From positions 62,001 through 126,000 of the forward strand of contig NZ_AUFW01000018.1 in the NCBI RefSeq assembly GCF_000426705.1: a DNA stretch of 64,000 nucleotides, given 5' to 3'. Shown piece after piece: positions 43,901-52,684 of the stretch (within the stretch, counting starts at the first letter, position 1; every line of letters begins with the position of its first letter). The notes under the pieces are model-generated. The model was given only the letters and a program-made list of their open reading frames with translations, searched no databases and was not told where the DNA came from. Made by a program: the position numbers and the translations under genes. Source of the DNA: Spirochaeta cellobiosiphila DSM 17781 (GTDB lineage: Bacteria; Spirochaetota; Spirochaetia; DSM-17781).

Positions 43901-45446
43901 AATTATTGATGAGAAAGCCTTCATTATCATAATCAAGCTTACTAAATTTAACCATAGGTGGTGATGTAGTATCTCTGTATACAGAGAGAACCTTTTCTTC
44001 AGACCAATTACCAGCATAGTCTTTTGCTCTTATGTGGAAGTACCATTCACCATCTTCATCAGCAATGAATTTTCCTTGATTTTGATTATTTAAATAAGTT
44101 AAAACAGGAGGAACACTATCATCCGGATTTTGATTCCATAAGAAATTGTATCCTTCAATTCCACTTGAGTCAGGTGGAACTGACCATTGTATTTGATAAG
44201 TACTCAAACGACTTCTTTCAGTATTTTTAAAATTAACCGCTCTTGGGACAGGTGCAGACACAGACCTATCAGGCTCCAGTTGATATATACGGATAATGTT
44301 CCCTTGAGTATTCTCCCAAAACACAAAAATATCATTCTCATCATGTACAATTTTTGGAAAAGTTGAAGTTCCACTAATAATACTCAAATCACTGATTTTC
44401 CATGTGTACTCTTCTTTTGTTCCTAACTTTATATGGAAATCACCCTTTTGATTGTCAAACCAAAGGATATTTAACTTTTGTTTGAATTCAAAAAGTTGAG
44501 GTCCACCACTAGTATATAAACTACGAGTGACAGATTCCCAATTTTCTATTGTTTGATTGGCGATTATTCCAATATAAATTTGATTTGGATTACTTAATAA
44601 GTTTCTTTCCCATGAAATATAGAGAATTCCTCCATAGCTATATATATTGGGTCTCTGATTATTGTAGTTTGATGAATCATCGTTTTTACTTTTCCCATCA
44701 GAAAAATTAGTAATCCATTGACTGTTAGACCAACTTTGACCACCATCTTCAGAAGTTTTCATGTATAGTTGATAATTGGCCCTTTCCCCTGAATGTTGTG
44801 ATTGAAACACAATATAGTCCTTTCCATTATGCTGGGTTCCATAAGGACTAAAATTTAAATTTAGATTTTCATCATCCTTTATAAGAGCTTGAGGAGAGGT
44901 CCAACTACTACCACTACTTGTATATGTATAAAAGATGCTAATACTCGTTTCGAATCCTTGGCTAAATAATAGATACATTCCCTTTTGGGAAGTGAATATT
45001 TTAGGAGATAGAGCATCAGTACCTGTTGAGATTAGGCTGATTTCTTTAAATTCGATATTATCATAATCAGAATGAAGGATAGCGATAATACTATCACTTT
45101 TTATGTAGGCAATATAAATACCATTATCATTCAAGGTTAGACTAGCTATAGGACTTTCTTCTCCAAAGTAAGGAATATTATTAATGATGTTATTAAACTT
45201 TTTCCATGATTGCCCTTTCTTTTTAATTGCTATCGAAAGATTTAAATCACCATTATTACTGTTTGCGTTGGAAAAATCCTGCCATAGCAAAGCAAATGTA
45301 CCGTTGTATGAATCAACCATAGGAAAGCGACTTCTATTCCCAGCAAAACTTTCAGGGTTTTCCCAGTAATATTCTTGTCCATAAATCAAAGATCCTGTAA
45401 TGAGTAAAAAAATGAAAATGATTCCTTTTATAGATCTATGTATCAT
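40920..45446 (-). CDS. Giant transmembrane sensor phosphatase: beta-propeller, Ig-like region, HAMP, SpoIIE/PP2C domain
   Basis: This 1508-residue protein starts with a signal peptide. Next is a sialidase-type beta-propeller (about 25-390) with an Asp-box (SEDGGQSW) and sialidase-like LLWQD/ISWERN strands, then fibronectin/Ig-like repeats (about 400-700, for example WYFHIRAKDYAGNWSEE). Membrane helices lie near 732-755, 799-823 and 1057-1080, with a second periplasmic domain between the last two, followed by HAMP. A SpoIIE/RsbU-type PPM phosphatase (about 1165-1400) has the metal aspartates in SGDYFDYR, CDVAGKGVPAS and FFTDGLEEAQ. Such phosphatases dephosphorylate anti-sigma antagonists; none is encoded nearby. 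It overlaps the TPR lipoprotein gene by 4 bases. Confidence 0.88.
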   Translation of the reverse strand: MIHRSIKGIIFIFLLITGSLIYGQEYYWENPESFAGNRSRFPMVDSYNGTFALLWQDFSNANSNNGDLNLSIAIKKKGQSWKKFNNIINNIPYFGEESPIASLTLNDNGIYIAYIKSDSIIAILHSDYDNIEFKEISLISTGTDALSPKIFTSQKGMYLLFSQGFETSISIFYTYTSSGSSWTSPQALIKDDENLNLNFSPYGTQHNGKDYIVFQSQHSGERANYQLYMKTSEDGGQSWSNSQWITNFSDGKSKNDDSSNYNNQRPNIYSYGGILYISWERNLLSNPNQIYIGIIANQTIENWESVTRSLYTSGGPQLFEFKQKLNILWFDNQKGDFHIKLGTKEEYTWKISDLSIISGTSTFPKIVHDENDIFVFWENTQGNIIRIYQLEPDRSVSAPVPRAVNFKNTERSRLSTYQIQWSVPPDSSGIEGYNFLWNQNPDDSVPPVLTYLNNQNQGKFIADEDGEWYFHIRAKDYAGNWSEEKVLSVYRDTTSPPMVKFSKLDYDNEGFLINNSPKINWTINEPYLQGYSYKLNYLGEPSTIINPSFSGTDPGTIINNKKGSITFNNMDNGLYALKVKAFDSVGNSGPIASTLFRVNKYQPVTYISWIDSNQDDFGRISIHIIGRGFLEGGAVSSIYLDRDGIAPFDYTYNISDGSYQISSDKQIRDLVISDIPEGKYRIGLVHPRRGTYFAKSYLYIQPSGTVKFGDFSWEEPGFISLPQHRFVLNANYLVSIVILCLLAIVTLFSFGQIFVYPIKENRLAGDMLILVQKGHLSAEEKRTRINELKRKGFGLRFKFAFSILILLTTVLLMISLALGFFMIGNQQENLASALKQQAEVLMTGFSKSASNYLPSESELELSLIPQQMSAMSDAQFSVITGPGRENRSEYNHVWGVSNFDSSYLKDNINTDNYVQGISTYEDEITNQINDLALRINQEGKASLQDISSEIDRLTQEASLHTGTDQNSTRIRSDLFDQIYELDSLRNNILDNLSKYTGTYPNFDTEHLDLSIPSYLFYKPITYARRGEDTYYRGTVRVVVSTERIREEIRASRNELIKRTGIIALIAITLGIVGSIILSSITVNPIKKLVKGIEIIRDTEDKSELKNHKIDITSKDELELLAQTINQMTKGLVKAAEANKELTVGKEVQKMFIPLDSDDSGRKMTTGGESTKYADFFGYYEGAKGVSGDYFDYRKLDNEHYALIKCDVAGKGVPASLIMVEVATIFLNHFREYNTKQKVNLPPLVYRINDLLEERGFKGRFAAFNLGILNIRTGEAYFCHAGDKTIHGWDAQKGISYQKHMTETPAAGVFPSMLVEMQSGFKQQKIILNRGDMLFFFTDGLEEAQRHLRNSKYEIEVCSNPDHQREGTLITHLAGKDTEEFSLERLHQVIDSVMNRQKYQLFKYHNPLGEDSPLDFDFSSCNGTIQEVVLAMVSLEKVFRLYPDPKASINDKIRIDVKVDDFLREHFVQYEEYFGYPLDYTDLQEYRYYSYIKEDEQYDDLTILGIQRK

Positions 45447-48442
45447 AATTGAGAGTCAATTCGCTCCTGTAATTCTAATAAGGGAGAGTATTTGCGATTA
45501 TTTGCATCCTCCATCAACCTATCAACAATAAGTTTAGCCTCTAACAAACGTCCCTGAGTAAATTTTTCTACAGCTTCTCGGTACTGTTGTTGCGCTAAAC
45601 TGGACAAGGTTAAAGAGGTTCTCTCTCCTGCTTCTACACGTAAACGATCTAACAATCTGACAATATTCTGGTTATCAGGGTCAAGCTCATTGGCTTTTTT
45701 TAATTGTGATAATGCTACAGGGAATTGTGCAGATATATTACGCTGAACTATAGCATAAGCTTGATCATATAAAGCTTTGGCCTGCCTTATAGATTGAGGG
45801 TCAGGTTCGGGAACTCTAATGCCTAATAATATCTCAACTCTATAAATAGTATCTTTTAATCCTGGAAATTGAGAATTAATTTCTCTGAGATCTGTTAAAT
45901 CAATATAGGCTTGTCGAGGATCTGCGCTTATCTCATTTTGGGCCTGCTGAAATTTTTGTTTAAATAATTCACCAAAAGCGTCTGCGTCTTTGATTTGTAA
46001 TATCCGCAATGACAAAATACTCACCTCTTGATTAAGAGGAAAGGGCAATCTTACTTTTGTAATTTTATCTTCAGCATCCTCTAACAGTCTAAGAGCATCA
46101 ACGCGCTGATTCTGATTAAGCATTTTTTTTGCTCCTTCAAAATCTTCCCAAGCCAAGTTTAATAATTGTCGTATTTCAGGATAAAGCGGATCTGTAACAG
46201 GGATATCCCTTCCCGTCTGTACACTAAGGGCTGTCCTGCTCAAACTTAACCAACGTTCTATTTCATTATTCTCTTCTGTACTTACAGATGACCACAGATT
46301 TTGAGCTCTAACAAGAACTTCTTCAGCTTGACCAAACGAGGATTGTAGATAGAAAGATTTACCTTTATTGATATCTTCACGAACTTGAACGACTGCGATT
46401 TTAAAACGTTCATCTATAATTCGTTTAGATAAAGAATTCACAAGTTCATCAATCTCTTCTCTAAAAGTAATATTTTCCTGAATATCAAGTGAGTCCAAAA
46501 ACTTATCTCGTGCAAGTTCTATTTGTTGTTCAGCATTGTCAAAATCTAAATTTCTTAAAGACGTCTCTGTTTGCTGGATTCTAAAATATCCCTCATTCTT
46601 TAATTTAGTTGCAGTAAAAATCTGTTCTTCTGCTTGAGTTATTAAATTAGCTCTTTGAATTTGAAATGACCTCAATTGATCTATATCTTTATTAAGGGTA
46701 TTAATCCATTGGATCATGTTAGCATCAGTCTGTATGTAATCATCTTTATCTTCAATTCGGCTTTGTAACTTAACCAGCTCTGAAATAACATCATTTAAAG
46801 AATCATTTTCCTGTATCAGAATGTCTCTAGAACGATCAGGATAATGTGATACTATTTGTTGACTTCCATTATTAATACTTTGAGGTACTCCTTCTAGGTA
46901 ATTAACAGCTTGAGATAATTGTTTCTCTCTTTGATTGATTTTGGGTTCTAGAGTTTTATATACTAAATCAATTTCTTTTAAACTCAGATCAATAGCCCTG
47001 TTTTGCCATAAAGAATATTGAATATTGATATCTCTTTCTAAATTTGTATATATAGTATTATATTCATTTAAGGTAACAAAAGCCCCTTTATTTAATTGGG
47101 TCCACTGATTTTTCTCTAATCGCAACCGTTCTTTTAATGAGCCAAGATCACTCAATAATTTACTTACTTGTTCTTGCTTTTGAACAACCGATTCTTCTGT
47201 GTCTAAGGAATTCAAAGCCAATGCTTCTTGCTGGTTTGCAATTTGAATCACTGATAAGTACTCTTTACCTAGTTCATTATGAGCTTTAACTAAATATTGT
47301 AAAGGTAAGTATTTAATCACTAGTTTTTTATCTTTGTCAAATATATTATATTGGTCTTTTAACAAGACCCTACTATTCCAAAGATTTAAAATACTATGAT
47401 CTATATCATAATTATCAAGTAAATCTTCAAATTTTCTTAATCCATCTGTATACTGCCCAAGTTCAAAGGCGTTAACCCCTGACGCATATAGCTTGTCACT
47501 CCTTTCAATTATTATCTGGCTTATCTCTTCCAAACTTTTATCATGATAACGCTCAATAACTCCTAACATCCCTTCTCTGTAGTCAACCAGTTCTCTTCCT
47601 TGTGTAAATAATTCAGCATAACTTAAAAAGAAATCTGGAGAGTTATCAGTTGAATTACTTTTAATTATCTGATTTTGTTCACTAAATACTAGTGCAGCTT
47701 CTTGAACTCTTCTTCTTAACTGTTGGATTTCCTGTATTTGCTCTATATAACGATTAATTGAAGTGGGGTCTAATGACTTAACTTCAGTCGCAACCTTTTC
47801 ATAATTACCTAACTGATTTAGAAATGTGGTAATTGCTTTGTTCATATCATCCAAAGAAGCGATTACCATATTTTTGATAAGGTCTCCATAAGGATTTTCA
47901 TCAAATTCAAATCGATGTAGCTCATAACCTTCAGAATATATGGCAACAGCTCTTTGATAATTATTTTTATCTAGTTCGATTAAAGCATTGGCCATTATCT
48001 CCCTAAATCTTTTTCTAGAAACGACCAACTCAACGTTTCTTTGGGCTCGATTGATAAAAGCTGTGGTTTCCTTGTTGGGGTTCTTATCACGATTTTTCAT
48101 TTCTGCAATACTTTCTCTTGCAGCCTCAGCATCTTCATTAGCTAAATGATCCAAAGTTTCATAAGCCAAATCGACGTATTCACTTCTAAGTTTTTCGATT
48201 TTTTGAATATAAGGAATGGCCTGATCTCGACGATCAGGATAATTCTCAACCATTTCAGAGAGGACAAGTAGAGCTTCATTTAACTGTTGATTATTAATAT
48301 ACTCTTTTGCTAAAGCAATGGATTCTTTTGGCGATAGCTCTCCTGATGAGGTTTCTTGAGTACCACCACAATACAAAGGTCTACCAAGAACCATAATAAA
48401 GGAGAAAAACAATAAATTGAACGATTTTCCAAAGTTTATCAA
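45443..48442 (-). CDS. Large TPR / coiled-coil lipoprotein
   Basis: This 999-residue protein has a signal with lipobox-like RPLYC (Cys25, then GGTQE). The N-terminal half carries TPR-like helices (KEYINNQQLNEALLVLSEMVENYPDR; YSEGYELHRFEF), the middle is long alpha-helical coiled coil, and further TPR units follow at the end (AQFPVALSQLKKANELDPDNQNIVRLLDRL; EKFTQGRLLEAKLIVDRLM). It starts at a TTG, the only plausible start after an in-frame stop. It heads the operon and directly precedes the giant sensor phosphatase, so a scaffold or ligand-presenting role in the periplasm is likely. Confidence 0.83.
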   Translation of the reverse strand: MINFGKSFNLLFFSFIMVLGRPLYCGGTQETSSGELSPKESIALAKEYINNQQLNEALLVLSEMVENYPDRRDQAIPYIQKIEKLRSEYVDLAYETLDHLANEDAEAARESIAEMKNRDKNPNKETTAFINRAQRNVELVVSRKRFREIMANALIELDKNNYQRAVAIYSEGYELHRFEFDENPYGDLIKNMVIASLDDMNKAITTFLNQLGNYEKVATEVKSLDPTSINRYIEQIQEIQQLRRRVQEAALVFSEQNQIIKSNSTDNSPDFFLSYAELFTQGRELVDYREGMLGVIERYHDKSLEEISQIIIERSDKLYASGVNAFELGQYTDGLRKFEDLLDNYDIDHSILNLWNSRVLLKDQYNIFDKDKKLVIKYLPLQYLVKAHNELGKEYLSVIQIANQQEALALNSLDTEESVVQKQEQVSKLLSDLGSLKERLRLEKNQWTQLNKGAFVTLNEYNTIYTNLERDINIQYSLWQNRAIDLSLKEIDLVYKTLEPKINQREKQLSQAVNYLEGVPQSINNGSQQIVSHYPDRSRDILIQENDSLNDVISELVKLQSRIEDKDDYIQTDANMIQWINTLNKDIDQLRSFQIQRANLITQAEEQIFTATKLKNEGYFRIQQTETSLRNLDFDNAEQQIELARDKFLDSLDIQENITFREEIDELVNSLSKRIIDERFKIAVVQVREDINKGKSFYLQSSFGQAEEVLVRAQNLWSSVSTEENNEIERWLSLSRTALSVQTGRDIPVTDPLYPEIRQLLNLAWEDFEGAKKMLNQNQRVDALRLLEDAEDKITKVRLPFPLNQEVSILSLRILQIKDADAFGELFKQKFQQAQNEISADPRQAYIDLTDLREINSQFPGLKDTIYRVEILLGIRVPEPDPQSIRQAKALYDQAYAIVQRNISAQFPVALSQLKKANELDPDNQNIVRLLDRLRVEAGERTSLTLSSLAQQQYREAVEKFTQGRLLEAKLIVDRLMEDANNRKYSPLLELQERIDSQL

Positions 48443-48538
48443 TCTTTCTCTTTCAATAGTCTACCACCTTCTACTAATATCGTCATAACTTTAAAGTCAT
48501 ATAGATAATTTGGTGGAGAAATTGTATATTTAAAGGGT

Positions 48539-49855
48539 ATGAGATCACTACTTATAGGAATCATTTTGACTATTATGTCCTCAATTACTTTTGGTATCGA
48601 CCTAGATTACCAGAATTTTCTTTATAATGTCATAGATGAAACCGGTATTGATCCCAATGCAGGTCAAACGACTTTTCTCACTCTTCTGGTTCCCATGGGT
48701 GGTCGTTATGAAGCCATGGGTACAGCCTATACTGCAGTACCCAAGGATACAGGTTTTATCAATGCTAATCCAGCTGGTTCTAGTTTACTTGAAAATACAG
48801 AGCTTTCTCTCTTTCATAATGACTGGATTGCTGATTCCTCAATGGAGTCTTTATCCTATTCTATTCGTTTTAACCAACTCGGGTTGGGATTTGGAGGAAA
48901 ATGGTTCAGAGTTCCTTTTACAGCTTATGATGAATTTGGAGAAAGAAGAAATACTGTAGATGGTATAGGTAAGGGTAATTATATGGAATTTTTAGGCACA
49001 GCGAATATAAGCTATAATGTTCTGCATTCTTACTACTATAATGGCCTATCTATTGGAATGAACATTACAAGTGGCTATCGTTACATTCCCAAGAGTACCT
49101 ATGCACAGGCTAGTGATAGAAATTCCGTTGCAATAGCTTCTACAGATCAAAATGCTTTAACAATCATGGCCGATATGGGGCTAATGTCCCAATTTAATCT
49201 ATTTAAATTTTACTATGACTTAGGTAAAAACTTTACACTTGGTCTATCTATTCAAAATGTCGGACCAAATGTCGATGGAGATCCTCTTCCAACTCGAGCA
49301 CGAGCAGGTCTTTCCTGGTCTCCAATAAAACCTGTTCTTTTAAGTTTTGATTATGCTTATCCCTTTTTTACCCCTTTGAGTTACTCTTCTGACAGAAATG
49401 ATAGTATAACCCCTGAAGCACCACATATTGCTTTTGGTAATAGTATCAATTTAACTGATTTCTATAGTATTCAGAGTGGTATACTAATAAAGAAGGGGCT
49501 TCCTCGTATGAGTCTGGGTTCAGCCTTTAATTTCAAGGCTTGGGAAGTAATCGTCAATTATACACTTGATTTAACAACACAAATATCCTCCTTAGATAGA
49601 TTCAGTATTGAAGCCAAGATCAACCTTGGAGATCTTGGCCGTATGGCACGTCAAGAGGAAGCACAAGATTTATATTTAAAGGGCCTACAGGAATATGCAC
49701 AAGGTAACATTTATTCTGCTATAGATCTTTGGGAGAAATCTCTTGATTTGAATCCATCCTTTGAACCTGCTAAAGAAATACTAGAAACAGCACGTAGAAC
49801 AGCAGAATTACAAAAACAGATTGAAGAGCTAGAAAAAATAGAAAACGAAGAATAG
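48539..49855 (+). CDS. UPF0164 FadL-like outer-membrane protein with C-terminal TPR
   Basis: This 438-residue protein has a signal peptide (to about residue 19, SITFG-IDLDY). A beta-barrel-like region contains the FadL/PorV landmarks GGRYEAMGTAYTAVPKDTGFINANPAGSS and many alternating strands, and a C-terminal helical/TPR part (YLKGLQEYAQGNIYSAIDLWEKSLDLNPSFEPA) follows. It matches the UPF0164 group of T. pallidum (several FadL-like proteins), thought to bring fatty acids or other hydrophobic nutrients across the outer membrane. An AAAGGG ribosome site lies right before the ATG. It diverges from the TPR/phosphatase operon. Confidence 0.85.
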   Translation: MRSLLIGIILTIMSSITFGIDLDYQNFLYNVIDETGIDPNAGQTTFLTLLVPMGGRYEAMGTAYTAVPKDTGFINANPAGSSLLENTELSLFHNDWIADSSMESLSYSIRFNQLGLGFGGKWFRVPFTAYDEFGERRNTVDGIGKGNYMEFLGTANISYNVLHSYYYNGLSIGMNITSGYRYIPKSTYAQASDRNSVAIASTDQNALTIMADMGLMSQFNLFKFYYDLGKNFTLGLSIQNVGPNVDGDPLPTRARAGLSWSPIKPVLLSFDYAYPFFTPLSYSSDRNDSITPEAPHIAFGNSINLTDFYSIQSGILIKKGLPRMSLGSAFNFKAWEVIVNYTLDLTTQISSLDRFSIEAKINLGDLGRMARQEEAQDLYLKGLQEYAQGNIYSAIDLWEKSLDLNPSFEPAKEILETARRTAELQKQIEELEKIENEE

Positions 49856-49858
49856 TAA

Positions 49859-50575
49859 CTAATTACTATCCAACAACTTATAAGTTTGAATCAAAGGATT
49901 AGAGGGCTTCATTACTTTACTTGTTTTATGATCTTCCATGTATTTTTTTAATTTATTTTTATTTATTTTTAAGTTATGAACAAGTAAATGTTCGATACAA
50001 TCGGTCAAATGCGTTTTATTCTCCTGATTCCATTTGTGAAGAAAATCAAGATCAAACGTTATATCATTCAATGTCTTATCTGGAGACTCTTCAAACTTTT
50101 GATATATTTGCTCCAATTGTTTCAGATATGGATCTGGAACAAACCTTATTTTATCTATCTTTTCACGTAATTTCATACGCCATTTAAGAGTCTCTTGTGT
50201 ATTTTGTTGCCTTTGGTTTAAAAACACATTTAAACCTACACTAGCCAGAGTTGATACCAGTAATTCATCTAACATAGGAATTGGATCTCTAATAAAGAGA
50301 GATAAAAAAAGATATAGGATAACAAAAACAAAGGCAGATATTAAAAAATTAAAAACAAATTTCTGCTCATTTACAGAATTGTTTATTCCTTTATCAATTA
50401 TCTTATATAATTCATTTTTAAGAAGTGTAAAGGCTTCAACTCGAGGTTCGTCTCCATAAAAACCGAAAATTTCATCAGATTCCATAGATTTTAATGAATT
50501 ATTATCAGTTCCAATGCTATGTAGAAATAAGGGGGTGCCTTCTTTGGTTTTTAAATGAAATATATATAATGCCAT
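49859..50575 (-). CDS. Membrane protein of unknown function
   Basis: This 238-residue protein has an N-terminal soluble part (about 1-65: YIFHLKTKEGTPLFLHSIGTDN, EPRVEAFTLLKNELYKI), two transmembrane segments (about 72-90 and 100-118) and a charged helical C-terminal half. I do not recognise a family. It follows the ankyrin-repeat gene by 11 bases, and the two are probably co-transcribed. Its stop lies 3 bases from the convergent FadL-like gene. Confidence 0.65.
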   Translation of the reverse strand: MALYIFHLKTKEGTPLFLHSIGTDNNSLKSMESDEIFGFYGDEPRVEAFTLLKNELYKIIDKGINNSVNEQKFVFNFLISAFVFVILYLFLSLFIRDPIPMLDELLVSTLASVGLNVFLNQRQQNTQETLKWRMKLREKIDKIRFVPDPYLKQLEQIYQKFEESPDKTLNDITFDLDFLHKWNQENKTHLTDCIEHLLVHNLKINKNKLKKYMEDHKTSKVMKPSNPLIQTYKLLDSN

Positions 50576-50586
50576 GCCTTATAACA

Positions 50587-51510
50587 TTAATTCCCTTCAA
50601 TTAAAGGGTCAAGATATTTTAATATCTCATCATGTTTAAATAATTTACAATAAGTAAGAGCATCCATCCCTAACTTATCTTTTAAAAGATAATTAGCACC
50701 AGCATCTATTAATTTTTTAGCTATATCATAATGACCTTGTCCTATAGCCAGCATAAGAGCAGATTGCCCATTTTTACTCACATGATCTACTTCAGCGCCC
50801 CAGCTTAAAAGAAGCTCTAAAATGTCAATCTGATTTTCTGCGGCAGCATCCATAACCGGAGTGTTACTCCTATCTTCACTTGGTTGATTAAGCTTACAAC
50901 CTCTATTAAGTAGAAACTCTACAAGTTGATAGTGACCTTTTCTTACAGCTTCATTGACAAGAAAAACACCTTTAGTATTTTTTGTATTTTCAGAGAACCC
51001 AGCTTCTAGAAAAGCTTCAACAACAGCCAAATTGCCACTGGCAACAGCTTCAAATAAGGAGTAAGAAGAGACTTCTATGCCCAAATCATGTAATCTGTTG
51101 ACTCCTACTATCCTACGCTGTTCTTTTTGCCATTCTTTTTGAAGTGTTTTTAATTCGGTAAATAAATCCATTGTGTTACTAATAAAAAGAAACTCAGGCC
51201 AATTTTCTGGTAGTAGATCAGCTTGGGCAGGCATCATCATTATTATCTTACGAAGACGGCCGACAAAGACACCAATTAAGAAGTGTGATATATTACCTTG
51301 AATCTGTAATTGATCCGATATAATTAAAAGATGATCAACTTCTCTAATAAGTTCATCTAGACGGGTACGGGAATAGATATCCCAATCACGATCCCAAGGT
51401 AGTTTTGTTATCTTGATCCCCAGTGATTTGCAATTGTTTTCGACCAAATTGAGATTATTTAATTGTAAACTGTTATATATTACTAATAGATGCATATCTT
51501 TCTTATACAT
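50587..51510 (-). CDS. Ankyrin-repeat protein with TIR-like or receiver-like N-terminal domain
   Basis: This protein of about 307 residues has a first 115-residue domain with alternating strands and helices (HLLVIYNSLQLNN, LGIKITKLPWDRD, DHLLIISDQL, FLIGVFVGRLRKIIMMMP). This hints at a TIR/flavodoxin-like fold, but catalytic residues are not evident. About five ankyrin repeats follow (SLFEAVASGNLAVVEAFLEAGF; VNEAVRKGHYQLVEFLLNRGC; PVMDAAAENQIDILELLLSWGAEV; ALMLAIGQGHYDIAKKLIDAGA). The start is uncertain; ATG at 51510 or 51495 gives a soluble protein. Protein-protein interaction is the safe inference. Confidence 0.72.
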   Translation of the reverse strand: MYKKDMHLLVIYNSLQLNNLNLVENNCKSLGIKITKLPWDRDWDIYSRTRLDELIREVDHLLIISDQLQIQGNISHFLIGVFVGRLRKIIMMMPAQADLLPENWPEFLFISNTMDLFTELKTLQKEWQKEQRRIVGVNRLHDLGIEVSSYSLFEAVASGNLAVVEAFLEAGFSENTKNTKGVFLVNEAVRKGHYQLVEFLLNRGCKLNQPSEDRSNTPVMDAAAENQIDILELLLSWGAEVDHVSKNGQSALMLAIGQGHYDIAKKLIDAGANYLLKDKLGMDALTYCKLFKHDEILKYLDPLIEGN

Positions 51511-51577
51511 TATATCGACAAAAAGAAATATTAAGTTAATTCCCATAAGCGTTTTTTATATGTAATATATTAATACT

Positions 51578-51889
51578 ATGGATAAAGAAATAACATTTGA
51601 GTTCGTCAAAGACCCTGATTACAAAATGATAGCTATTAATGGAGCTTGGGGAGGAGTAACTCCTCGTGGTGAAATAAAATTTGATCTATTTTTTGAACAC
51701 GTTGATTTTCCTGAAGAAGTCAGTTATATGACGACACCAGACGGCTTAGGCCCGGAAGTAAGTCGAGATCCCGTTAAATCAAGTATTATAAGAGAAGTGA
51801 TGATGGGTATCGTAATGACCCCTGAGAATGCAGCAAATCTTGGGCATTGGTTAATAGAGAAGTCGAATCAAGCAACCCCAAAAAAATGA
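51578..51889 (+). CDS. Small DUF3467-like protein
   Basis: This 103-residue soluble protein (FEFVKDPDYKMIAINGAWGGVTPRGEIKFDLFFE ends with IREVMMGIVMTPENAANLGHWLIEKS; read as separate N- and C-terminal motifs) has the feel of DUF3467 proteins, which show a strand-rich body and an SPxxAKxLxxLL end. The match is weak. It heads a six-gene operon and overlaps the next gene by 4 bases. No ribosome site is seen; TATATT (51566-51571) lies 6 bases before the ATG, so its mRNA may be leaderless. Confidence 0.65.
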   Translation: MDKEITFEFVKDPDYKMIAINGAWGGVTPRGEIKFDLFFEHVDFPEEVSYMTTPDGLGPEVSRDPVKSSIIREVMMGIVMTPENAANLGHWLIEKSNQATPKK

Positions 51890-52677
51890 AAAAATTAATT
51901 TATACCCTTCTTTATTTTATGTTGACAGCTTATTCTTGGGGACAAAGTTATACTTGGAATATTCAACCAGAATCACATAAATTTGAAAAAGGTAAAACGT
52001 TAATTGAAGTGGTTACTGGAAACTGGAATGGAAATAGTTTTAAGGCCTATAGAAACTTAGCAATGGTGAACAATAATTACCCTGATATCAATATTATTGT
52101 TTACCACTGGGGAGACTATTTTGAACTTTCTGATACAAGATCCTATATCAATGGAATAGGAACACTAAAAGTCATTCCAGGAGCTATAGTAAATAGAAAA
52201 GGACTAGACTTTAAATCAACAGATAATTGGTTAAGTATGGTAAAAGTAGCACAGAAAAATGACTACCCTATTTCCTTTTACTTTGAATCAGGTAGAGGTC
52301 CAGATTGGTCACTATATATAAAATTTGAACGGGAAATAAAAAATAGTAAACTTATGATTTTACTTGTTGAAGATCCGATATCCGAGATTATTTTGGAAAA
52401 TCCTTATCCCTATGTATCTACCATGGATTACTTCATAAGTGAAGATAAAATTTTAACAACTGATATCCCTTCTGTTTTAAGAGATTTTATACTCCCTCCA
52501 GAAGGGGTATCATTAACTTTCCCAGAGGGATGGTCTCCAATACTTACTGTCAAATATAATTTTAATGTTACTCTAAGTCCCGATTGGGACAAAAACAATA
52601 TTTCAATCGTGGCTTTTATCTTCGATCAAAACCAAGTCTATGGTTCAATAAAAACTCCTTTATTTAGTAAGGACTAA
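51886..52677 (+). CDS. Exported protein of unknown function
   Basis: This 263-residue protein has signal peptide MKKLIYTLLYFMLTAYSWG followed by QSYTWNIQ. The mature protein is beta-rich with no motif I know (LAMVNNNYPDINIIVYHWGDYFEL; FYFESGRGPDWSLYIKFERE). I start at 51886, which overlaps the previous stop (ATGA) and begins the signal peptide; the earlier in-frame start at 51847 would bury it. It sits 7 bases before the TPR membrane-protein gene. Confidence 0.72.
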   Translation: MKKLIYTLLYFMLTAYSWGQSYTWNIQPESHKFEKGKTLIEVVTGNWNGNSFKAYRNLAMVNNNYPDINIIVYHWGDYFELSDTRSYINGIGTLKVIPGAIVNRKGLDFKSTDNWLSMVKVAQKNDYPISFYFESGRGPDWSLYIKFEREIKNSKLMILLVEDPISEIILENPYPYVSTMDYFISEDKILTTDIPSVLRDFILPPEGVSLTFPEGWSPILTVKYNFNVTLSPDWDKNNISIVAFIFDQNQVYGSIKTPLFSKD

Positions 52678-52684
52678 TTATAAT

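Noticed and set aside
48531-48541. Leaderless start for the FadL-like gene.
   Set aside because: AAAGGG lies between the TATATT box and the ATG, so a ribosome site cannot be excluded; left out of the leaderless list.
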